From Nematostella vectensis (Eukaryota; Cnidaria; Anthozoa; Actiniaria; Edwardsiidae): 64,000 bases of DNA. Position 1 is the first letter of the stretch. Each line of letters starts with the position of its first letter. The notes under the pieces were generated by a model. It ran no database searches. It had not been told where the DNA came from and saw only the letters and a program-made list of their open reading frames with translations. Positions 36,615-46,440 of the stretch are shown piece by piece. Location of the stretch: assembly GCF_932526225.1 (NCBI RefSeq), contig NC_064037.1, positions 3,997,203 to 4,061,202 on the forward strand, read 5' to 3'. The position numbers and the translations under genes were made by a program.

Positions 36615-39600
36615 TATCTTGGTTTGTAGGGAAAAAAAACACATGCGAACTACAGTTTCATCTCTACAAGCCTGTTTTGTGGTTGCCCACTCATCAGGAG
36701 ATTTATTAAGAATATATTACTACCATCACTTATATACTATCTATGCATAAAATGAACATAAATTAATTTGATATGAACATTTTTTACAAACAGAATGAAG
36801 ATATTCAGAATACTAGCAGCTCGACCTTGAGTAAGTGTCTTATCTGATAAAACTGAATCATTTGTGGATATGATAGGATGTAGCATGTATAAGGTTATGG
36901 TGCTAAATGTTGATGTCATGTACTAGTCACATTAGGTGGATGTCACAAGATTTTGGACCTCATCACAAGCCTAATTTTTGTGACAATATGTTCATACATT
37001 CTCTGTATTCACCTGCATTTTTGGCTTTCTTGGGTTTTTCACATATTTACTGTATTTCACCCGATTTCACAAGATTTTTGTTGACAGCTATGTGTTTATG
37101 ATGTTCCATAAGGATTGTTATTTAGTTTGTTGTAAACCTTTCTCCTTTTTTATTCTACCAGGGCTGGAAGATATTGTTTTAATTTCAAGAACACAGCAAA
37201 ATTCATACCACATAAAGAAGGCAGAAGAATTTAAACAAAATCTAACTTCACAAGTTTCACCTGAGGTATATTCTGATTTGTAGATTTGAAAAAACATGCA
37301 GTGCCCAAGACTGTTGCCAGGAGGTTTCATAAAAACCACCCACACAATTAGAAGGTTAACTCAAATGAAAGAATAAAGATCTTTGCGATAGGCCATAGGC
37401 AGAAATCGGCTCCCATTAATTTTTTTGGCTACCCAAAGAAACACTTTGCTTGTTTTCAGCTCACATTACTTTCAATATTTTGTTTTCTTTCAGGATAAAT
37501 TATTTCTTAGAATGCTTCATGAGACATGGGCACCCTATGGGGCGTGGTCTATATTCCCTATCCTGCCTAGGTAATGTCACCCTATTGTGTTTTCTACGAC
37601 ATTCCCTGTTATGTGTCCTCCTATTTGGTGTGGTCCTAATGACTCTCAGCAGCAGATATAGTGGGGGGGGGGGGGGGGGGGAATGTAACAAAAAAAATGA
37701 CCCCTTCCTCCTTTGTCACTGAGCCAAATCCTCCATTTATCGAAAAGCTAGATCCGCTCCTGACTTTGTTCGATAGGTTGCCTTGATGGGTGTGGCCTAC
37801 ATAATCATCCACATCTTATAGGGTAAGGGTGTATCCCGGGGTACTCAGCCTATGCTTGGATTTAGGGGTGCCGCTGGGGGTTTTGAAACCTGACCCTGTT
37901 TAGGACAAAAAATCTGAAAAACCATACCCTGTTTAGGACAACACCCTTGATTTTAGGACCCTGTTAGCATGTGAGAGCACGCCGATCTGACTGCAAGGCG
38001 GTCAGATCAGCGGTGGGATCAGGGGTTATGAGTTTTAGCAAGGCAACCAAATATGTACCCTGTTTAGGACAGCCTTGCTTAAAATTATGTACCCTGTTCA
38101 GGACAGAGAAGCCTGAAATATATACCCTGTTCAGGACAGAGAGGCCTGAAATGTATACCCTGTTTAGGACAGAGAGGTCAAAAACCATACTCTTTCCAGT
38201 GGCACGTCCCTGTAAAGCCCATATAAGGGAGTACCCCCCAGGGTGGTGTATTCATATCAGTCAATCTTGTTTTAAAAACAAGGTCGGGGCAGCATAAGTG
38301 CAGTCATACTGACCCATTAGTACTGGGGATTTATGGGGAATGGGTGTGGTTATGCATGGGCAGTGATGAGGGTATGGTTAATGTTGTGGCTGGGGAGTGA
38401 TTGGGGGTTATGGGTGTGGCTGTGCATGGGGGTGACTTGGGTATGGGTGTGGCTGTGCATGGTGAGTGGTGGATATGTGTTTGGCTGGGCTGGGGAGAGA
38501 GTTAGGGGGGTGCTGTGTAAATTTCAGTTATTTGCAGGGAGTGCTGCACACTGAAAGTGTGACAAGGATTGTAATATTTATGTTTATTTCAGTTTACTAC
38601 AGCGTTATGCAGATAATAAAGCTTGGATCTTTTTCTGTGAAGAAGATACAGTCATTGACTTAAAAAAACTAATAGAAGTTCTTGGCAAATACAATGCAAG
38701 CAAAGTGAGTATTCCTATGTTGCATTCATAGGAATCATAACATAATGTCAATAATTATGTTTAAATTGTAGGAGCTATTCCTCGGACATGCCATTCAGGA
38801 TCCACGCCCAGCTATTATTCATCATTTTGCATTTGTTGAAGACCCTTCGCAGTTCTCATTTCCAGACTTTGCAGCAGGTTGGGCAATCAGCATACCCTTG
38901 CTCAAAAGGTGATCATCTGATAACTATGTGCTACGTATTTATGTGATATCCATAATGGTAGGCATGTACCCAGGATTGGCTGAGGGGAAGGGGGGTGCGC
39001 AGTCAAAGGTATCATATCAGGGCTTCTGGAATTACGCGGAAAAAACTCAAAATTACGCGGGATTCTTTGCTAAATTACGCGGAAAATCAATCATTACGCG
39101 CTAAATTACGCGGGATTTTGCAATACATTTTTCTTTAAAAATCAAAATTTTGCGGGATTCTTTACTGAAATTACACGAAATATCAACTGTTACGCCCAAA
39201 CTACATTTTGTACCGAAGGAAAGCACCGAAATAACTTGAAAAGGTTAATTTTTTGCGTGAAAATATTTTAGGCAAGTTTTCATTGGCTCCCAGCCACCAG
39301 CCAATTAAAAAAGGTATTTTATTATTAGTCCTAGGCATTCGCGGTTTAGCAAAGAACGCCTAGTCATTTTATTTGTTTTCGAAATTCAGTTCGAAATATC
39401 GCACTTTTTTATCTTTTTTTACGAGAAATAGAGGTAAGAACCCTAAAAGAACACATCAGCTGTTCAATTAAATGTTTTGTCTTTCAAAATATAGCCAAAT
39501 TTCGGGGGATTACGTGGAAATTTGTGGATTACGCGGATTACACGGAAAAAGCCAAATTACGCGCTTCCGCACCAGCGCGTAATTCCAGAAGCCCTGTCGT

Positions 39601-42600
39601 ATGGAAAAGGCATAGTATTTGAAGATTCCTCAACAAGAAAAGACCCATGTTTTGGCCACCAAGTGGGGTGTATGCGAATCTGTAACTCTTGTGGATACCA
39701 GAAGTGGGTCAAACCAACACTTTGTTTGGCTCTAATGTCTGTTAGTTTCACCCATGATTTCCCATAATGCTTTCAGCATGAGCAAACGTCTGGAGTCCAA
39801 ACCAATCAACTCAGACTTTACAATTGACGTCCAGCACGAGGTATGTCAGTATTTCTTCTATGTACCAATACTTGGTACCAATAGGTGAACCACACCCACT
39901 ACCCTACTTTTGTTGTTGGGGTTAGCAGATTTATGTGAATCCTGCCAAAAAGCATTCAGGTCTAGCATTATGCATGTTATAATTTACTACGGTTGAGAGT
40001 CTACGACAACACAAGATTTTAAAGCACGCTTTGCTCACTCCACGTTTTTGCCCAGTTATTGAGTAGAGATGATAAGAATTCCCTTTAAACTTAAAATTGC
40101 TTTTTAAAGGTAGGAGGGAGCTTCTGTCCATAAGTGTATTGTTTCTTTGGAGCTTTGGAAGAAAATAAATATTGTCATTCATAAAAGTATTACTATGTAT
40201 AATGGTTTTTGTTTCGACTTATCTTTTTTTTTCTTGCTAAAAAATTAAAAGTGATTGGCTACCCCAAATAGAACTTACGTCAAATAATACTTCTATTAAC
40301 CCTTAATTCCTTCTCTTCTCATAGGTAGCTATGTTCATTCGTAATGAGGGTGAGGGGACCTTGTTGACTGATGTTCCTGAGTTATGTACCACCCTCCCTG
40401 GAACCCAGGAACACTGTGCCACATCATACAACAGCTCCATCTCCTGTGTAAGTATGCCACATCGTAATAACAAATCCGTCTCCTGGCAAGTATAAGTATC
40501 ACAAACAACAGCAGCTACAGCTAGAAACAGCAACAATAAAAACAAAAGTGCCATAACCACTGCTGCCACCATCAGCACCAACATAAACTATACAAATACA
40601 ATGTAGCTTTTATCTTATCTCATAATACTTTCTTGATACAATAATAAAGCGAGTAATATACCTGGTCATTTTGTTTATTAGTATTTGACATCGTGTGACT
40701 AGTCTAGCAAAGAATTACATGCAGTTGTTTTGAAATATGTGATACACAACTTCTGCTGCTGGTGGTGTTGGTGGCGGCGGCGGTGGTGATAACCGTCATG
40801 ATATCGAGAGTTATTTGTTTTGAACCAGGGCAAGTAGAAGGTCAATATTTCTTCCACCTCTCCGCCTATCTGTCACTACTTATCAATTTTCTATTATTTG
40901 ACCTTAGGGGCGAATTTCAAGCGATGATATTTTCTTTGCCGTCAAGACGACTAAAAAGTACCACGGCGATAGAGGTAAAAAAAGCCCTGCAGAATGTTTA
41001 ATGTATGCATAGTTTATTATTGGCTTTGTTTCTCATTGACTGTATTTGTGGTTGTTTAATAACAGTCCCTGTTGTGAAAAAAACCCTGGGTCAGCATGCC
41101 AAGCATGTAGTTTTCTACAGCGAAACAGAAGACCCAGATGTTCCTACAGAAAATATCGGCGTGCCAAATACAGACACAGGTAAAGAGCAGATTAGGAGAT
41201 GTACATAACACAGAAATGGCAAAAGGCGTTAAAAAAGTTAGGCGTTGAACAAAGATGGAAAGTAAACAGAACGCGGAGGTGGGGATTAAGCGGGCCAACT
41301 GATGAAATGCTATACCAACCCCAGCTATATTGATGCGGAGCGGATAGATTGAGTTGAACTATCAAACTAGGGGTGGTACTAACGGACATGCTAAGCTGTG
41401 AGGGCGGACCAAAAGAGGGCGGTGCATGGCTTTGTGAGTGGTTAAGTGAATGATTGAGAAAGGAGGCCCAAGTTCCGTCTATTTCTTATTTCAGGTCATT
41501 GTGCCAAGCTAAAAGCGATTATTGATCGATCGGCGGTTGACCGTCGATTCTCCGATAAGCCCTGGCTCGTAGTTATTGATGATGACACCATCATGAGGTC
41601 AGTTCCTGTCAATGACGTATGCAAAAGAGAGTGCGCCATTTTTGCAAATGTGCGAATGTACGTTTTTAATGTGCGCAGTTATTTCAAAGTGCGTTACTTG
41701 TTTAGATGTGCGCAATTATTTCATACATTTCAGAGTGCGTTATTCGTTTGCGAAATTCCAGAGTGCTTTGTTTGTTTCTTGTGTATTACTTGTTCCAATG
41801 TGTTATTTCAAAGTACTTATGGAGTCTCGAAGTTTTCCATAGTTAATCGCCCGTTGCGTTTGATTATTCAGTGTCCCGCCCATGCACCAGCTGGCTTCCC
41901 TGGTACTGAATGTTGCGTTTGATTATTCAGTGTACCGCATATGCACCAGCGCGCTTCCCTGGTACTGAATGTTGCCTTTGATTATTTAGTGTCCCCTGGT
42001 ACTGAATCTTGCGTTTGATTATTCAGTGTGCCGCGCATATAGCAGCTCGCTTTCCTGGTACTGAATCTTGCGTTTGATTATTCAGTGTCCCGCGCATGCA
42101 CCAGCGCGCTTCCCTGTTACTGAATGTTGCGTTTGATTATTCAGTGTCCCGCACATGCACCAGCGCGCTTCCCTGGTACTGAATGTTGTGTTTGATTATT
42201 CAGTGTACCGCGCATGCACCAGCTCGCTTCCCTGGTACTGAATGTTGCGTTTGATTATTCAGTGTCCCGCACATGCACCAGCGCGCTTCCCTGGTACTGA
42301 ATGTTGCGTTTGATTATTCAGTGTCTCGCCCATGCACTAGCTCGCTTCCCTGGTACCGTATGTTGCGTTTGAATATTCAGTGTCCCGCACATGCACCAGC
42401 TCGCTTCCCTGGTACTGAATGTTGCCTTTGATTATTCAGTGTACCGCGCATGTACCAGCTCACTTCCCTGGTACTGAATGTTGCGTTTGATTATTCAGTG
42501 TCCCGCACATGCACCAGCTCGCTTCCCTGGTACTGAATGTTGCCTTTGATTATTCAGTGTCCCCTGGTACTGAATGTTGCGTTTGATTATTCAGTGTGCC

Positions 42601-45600
42601 GCGCATATAGCAGCTCGCTTCCCTAGTACTGAATGTTGCGTTTGATTATTCGGTGTCCCGCGCATGCACCAGCTCGCTTCCCTGGTACTGAATGTTGTGT
42701 TTGATTATTCAGTGTACCGCGCATGCAGCAGCTCCTAGCGTGTTACGACCCGCAAGAGCCCATCCTTCTCGGGGAGCGTTACGGATTTGGTGTTGCCACT
42801 GGATACGGATATGAATACGTCACTGGCGGAGGAGGGTAAGATTGAAATATCTCAAGAAGTCATTCTCCTTGAAGGGAAGGCTGCAGACTTGAAGAGAAGG
42901 CATCCTCCTTGAAGGGAACGCTGTGGACTTGAAGGGAGGGGTGTGGACTTGAAGGGAGGGGTGTGGACTTGAAGGGAGGGGTGTGGACTTGAAGGGAGGG
43001 CTGCGGACTTGAAGGTAAGGCTGCGGACTTGAAGAGAGGGGTGCGGACTTGAAGGGAGGGCTGTGGACTTGAAGGGAAGGCTGCGGACTTGAAGGGAGGG
43101 CTGCGGACTTGAAGGGAGGGCTGCGGACTTGAAAAGAGGGGTGCGGACTTGAAGGGAGGGGTGCGGACTCGAAGGGAAGGCTGCGGACTTGAAAGGAAGG
43201 CTGCGGACTTGAAAAGAGGGCTTCGGACTTGAAAAGAGGGCTGCGGACTTGAAGGGCGGGGTGTGGACTTGAAGGGAGGGCTGCGGACTTGAAGGGAAGG
43301 CTGCGGACTTGAAGGGAAGGCTGCGGACTTGAAGGGAGGGCTGTGGACTTGAAGGGAAGGCTGCGGACTTGAAGGGAAGGCTGCGGACTTGAAGGGAGGG
43401 CTGCGGACTTGAAGGGAGGGCTGCGGACTTAAAGGGAGGGGTGCGGACTTGAAGGGAGGGGTGCGGACTTGAAGGGAGGGGTGCGGACTTGAAGGGAGGG
43501 CTGCGGACTTGAAGGGAGGGGTGCGGACTTGAAGGGAGGGCTGTGGACTTGAAGGGAGGGCTGCGGACTTGAAGGGAGGGCTTTGGACTTGAAGGGAAGG
43601 CTGCGGACTAGAAGGGAGGGCTGCGGACTTAAAGGGAGGGGTGCGGACTTGAAGGGAGGGGTGCGGACTTGAAGGGAAGGCTGCGGACTTGAAGGAAAGG
43701 CTGCGGACTTAAAGGGAGGGCTGCGGACTTGAAGGGAGGGCTGCGGACTTGAAGGGAGGGCTGCGGACTTGAAGGGAGGGCTGCGGACTTGAAGGGAGGG
43801 GTGCGGACTTGGAGGGAGGGCTGCGGACTTGGAGGGAGGGCTGCGGACTTGAAGGAAAGGCTGTGGATTTGAAGGGAGGGGTGCAGACTTCAAGGGAAGG
43901 CTGCGGACTTGAAGGGAAGGCTGCGGACTTGAAGGGAGGGGTGCGGACTTGAAGGGAGGGCTGCGGACTTGAAGGGAGGGCTGCGGACTTGAAGGGAGGG
44001 CTGCGGACTTGAAGGGAAGGCTGCGGACTTGAAGGGAGGGCTGCGGACTTGAAGGGAGGGCTGCGGACTTGAAGGGAGGGCTGCGGACTTAAAGAGAGGG
44101 CTGCGGGCTTCAATGGAAGGCTGCGGAATTGAAGGGAGGGGTGCGGACTTGAAGGGAGGGGTGCGGACTTGAAGGGAAGGCTGCGGACTTGAAGGGAGGG
44201 CTGCGGACTTGAAGGGAGGGGTGCGGACTTGAAGGGAGGGCTGCGGACTTGAAGGGAGGGCTGCGGACTTGAAGGGAGGGCTGCGGACTTGAAGGGAGGG
44301 CTGTGGACTTGAAGGGAGGGCTGCGGACTTGAAGGGAGGGCTGCGGACTTGAAGGGAAGGCTGCGGACTTGAAGGGAGGGCTGCGGACTTGAAGGGAAGG
44401 CTGCGGACTTGAAGGGAGGGGTGCGGACTTGAAGGGAGGGCTGCGGACTTGAAGGGAGGGCTGCGGACTTGAAGGGAGGGCTGCGGACTTGAAGGGAGGG
44501 CTGCGGACTTGAAGGGAGGGCTGCGGACTTGAAGGGAAGGCTGTGGACTTGAAGGGAAGGCTGCGGACTAGAAGGGAGGGCTGCGGACTTGAAGGGAGGG
44601 CTGCGGGCTTCAATGGAAGGCTGCGGAATTGAAGGGAGGGGTGCGGACTTGAAGGGAGGGGTGCGGACTTCAATGGAAGGCTGCGGAATTGAAGGGAGGG
44701 GTGCGGACTTGAAGGGAGGGCTGCGGGCTTCAATGGAAGGCTGCGGAATTGAAGGGAGGGGTGCGGACTTGAAGGGAGGGGTGCGGACTTGAAGGGAGGG
44801 CTGCGGACTTGAAGGGAGGGCTGCGGACTTGAAGGGAGGGCTGCGGACTTGAAAAGAGGGGTGCGGACTTGAAGGGAGGGGTGCGGACTCGAAGGGAAGG
44901 CTGCGGACTTGAAAAGAGGGGTGCGGACTTGAAGGGAAGGCTGCGGACTTGAAGGAAAGGCTGCGGATTTTAAGGTAGGGCTGCGGACATGAAGGGAGGG
45001 GTGCGGACTTGAAGGGAAGGCTGCGGACTTGAAGGGAGGGCTGCGGACTTAAAAAGAGGGGTGCGGACTTGAAGGGAAGGCTGCGGACTTGAAGGGAGGA
45101 CTGCTTCCTCGTTGTGAGGGATACTGCCTTGGATAACGAATGCTGCTTTAGACAGAAAGGAAGGAGGTGTAAGGCCTTAGGGGGCGTGAGGGGAGGGGAA
45201 GACCAAAAAGGCGAGGGAGCGTAAGGGACCGTGATACAAAATTTCTGGAGATATGATATTTTTAAACAAACACGCTCTTCTCCCCATATTTGATGCCCTG
45301 TTAGGATCATACGCTTTGTTATTATAAGATAAAAGGCAGGCTGCTATCTAGAGTAGGGTTGATTTCTTTGCTTATTGTACTAGGATGGTTCTCAGCCGAG
45401 CTGGTATCAACATGCTGCGTGAGAGTGGCTGTGGATGTTGGCAGGATAACTCACCGGATGACATGTGGCTCGGGAACTGCTTCAGGAACCTCAACATCCC
45501 CGTGACTCATAGCCCCGCCTTCCATCAGGTACACACCACAGCAACAACAGCGATAACAACAACAACAATAATATCAACAACAATAACATCAACAAAAACA

Positions 45601-46095
45601 TGACATCAACAACAACAACAACAACAACGACGACAACAATAGCATCAACAATAACAACAACAACAACAATAACATCAACAACAACAACAATAACATCAAC
45701 AACAACAACAACAAAAATAACATCAACAAAAATAACATCAAAACAACAACAATAACAACACTTTATTTTTATCAGCCTACTAGGCCATCGTTATTTTCAT
45801 TATTATTGTTTCTTCGAACGAGCGAACCAATATTGTAAAGTGAACACTAAACACACCAGTAGCAGCATCACCATCATTAATCATTGTTTTCAAACAAACA
45901 ATAAAATGAATCGACACAATACAATAATAACAACAACAATAACACGAGTTTACTCGTTTCATCATCTTTTTGTTTTTTGTGCAGGCACGGCCGGTAGAAT
46001 ACGTTGCGTCCCTACTAGACCATCAATCAGCAGTCTCCTTTCACAAGCACTACGACATCGACCCGATAGCCGTGTACAGAGACTACCTGAGCTAA
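35241..46095 (+). CDS. B3GLCT: Beta-1,3-glucosyltransferase (B3GLCT/B3GALTL), GT31 family
   Basis: ER enzyme that adds glucose beta-1,3 to O-fucose on thrombospondin type 1 repeats. Exons: 35241-35286, 35374-35453, 36794-36830, 37162-37265, 37494-37570, 38593-38704, 38772-38908, 39777-39840, 40325-40447, 40908-40974, 41066-41179, 41495-41597, 42713-42835, 45384-45528, 45985-46095; 480 residues against 498 in human, phases all closing. The hydrophobic N-terminus (ATILINCFLCAS) is a signal peptide or anchor. Landmarks: [48 protein letters not shown] (the DxD metal site), [54 protein letters not shown] and [12 protein letters not shown]. Odd: the protein ends YRDYLS with no KDEL/REEL-type tail, and the last 48 bp including the stop are tandemly repeated downstream. 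Intron 12 ends in, and intron 13 is filled by, long arrays. Exon 3 (37 bp) was placed by splice signals and phase alone. Confidence 0.95.
36221..36610. repeat. Near-perfect ~150-bp inverted repeat (palindromic element) in B3GLCT intron 2
   Basis: The left arm (about 36221-36372) and right arm (36459-36610) are reverse complements, each ending in an (AT)n tract. They surround an 86-bp spacer containing gggcaatgttacttgggcaa. A more diverged direct copy of the arm lies at 36634-36735. This is a foldback/MITE-type structure without coding capacity. Confidence 0.85.
37829..38250. mobile_element. MITE-like element with internal 33-bp repeats
   Basis: The ends (tatcccggggtactc near 37831 and gagtaccccccagggtgg near 38230) are inverted copies. 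The interior repeats a unit of the type accctgtttaggacagagag four to five times. Such elements are abundant in cnidarian genomes as far as I recall; this is not verified here. Confidence 0.5.
38330..38480. repeat. Imperfect short tandem repeat (gggtgtggctgtgcatgg type)
   Basis: Four to five irregular copies of a gggtgtggctgtgcatggg motif, in B3GLCT intron 5. Confidence 0.5.
38961..39012. repeat. Second copy of the interspersed repeat seen at 15686-15732
   Basis: It shares a gattggctgagggg core and a gcgcagtca-type stretch with the copy at 15686. It directly precedes the element at 39018. Confidence 0.55.
39018..39596. mobile_element. Non-autonomous DNA transposon with 20-bp terminal inverted repeats
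   Basis: The left end cagggcttctggaattacgc and the right end gcgtaattccagaagccctg are exact inverted copies (39018 and 39577-39596). Flanks tcatat and tcgtat could be a 6-bp target duplication with one change. The interior is rich in attacgcgg motifs and has no transposase. It lies in B3GLCT intron 7. Confidence 0.75.
41840..42725. repeat. 59-bp minisatellite spanning the acceptor of B3GLCT exon 13, about 14 copies
   Basis: The unit is 59 bp (for example copies at 42121, 42180 and 42239). Each unit contains gtttgattattcag, then tgtcccgcgcatgcaccagc. That is the exon acceptor plus about 22 bases of exon 42713-42835. The genuine exon follows the last copy. Several units are truncated (about 30 bp, e.g. 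near 41985 and 42555). Confidence 0.94.
42865..45107. repeat. 20-bp G-rich minisatellite, about 112 copies, in B3GLCT intron 13
   Basis: The unit gaagggagggctgcggactt (20 bp) runs almost without interruption. The first recognisable units begin about 30 bp after the exon 42713-42835 donor. Variant units (a gtgcggactt form and a gcttcaatggaaggctgcgg form) cluster at 44100 and 44600-44750, showing local block duplication. The transcribed RNA would be G-rich with repeated GGG runs. Confidence 0.96.
45529..45765. repeat. (CAA)n/(AACAACAATAACATC)n microsatellite right after a B3GLCT donor
   Basis: A degenerate trinucleotide array starts within 10 bp of the donor at 45528 and extends about 230 bp in intron 14. 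Confidence 0.9.
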
Positions 46096-46440
46096 CACTA
46101 CGACATCGACCCGATAGCCGTGTACAGAGACTACCTCTGAGCTAACACTACGACATCGACCCGATAGACGTGTACAGAGACTACCTGAGCTAACACTACG
46201 ACATCGACCCGATAGCCGTGTACAGAGACTACGTGTACAGACTACCTGAGCTAACACTACGACATCGACCCGATAGACGTGTACAGAGACTACCTGAGCT
46301 AACACTACGACATCGACCCGATAGACGTATGAAGACTACCTGAGCTAACACAGCGACATCGACCCGATAGACGTATGAAGACTACCTGAGCTAACACAGC
46401 GACATCGACCCGATAGACGTGTATGAAGTCCGAGCTAACA
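46042..46440. repeat. 48-bp repeat made from the end of the B3GLCT coding sequence and its stop codon, about 7-8 copies
   Basis: The unit starts cactacgacatcgacccgat and encodes [15 protein letters not shown] plus the TAA. The first copy is the real C-terminus (46048-46095). Later copies carry small indels (e.g. a 2-bp insertion near 46135, and partial units near 46220 and 46330). All later copies are 3' UTR. Confidence 0.93.

Noticed and set aside
43429-45310. Open frames of up to 533 codons on the minus strand (Pro/Ser-rich repeats)
   Set aside because: They lie inside the 20-bp array, are open in several frames because of periodicity, and are antisense to a B3GLCT intron with no start, splice or family evidence.
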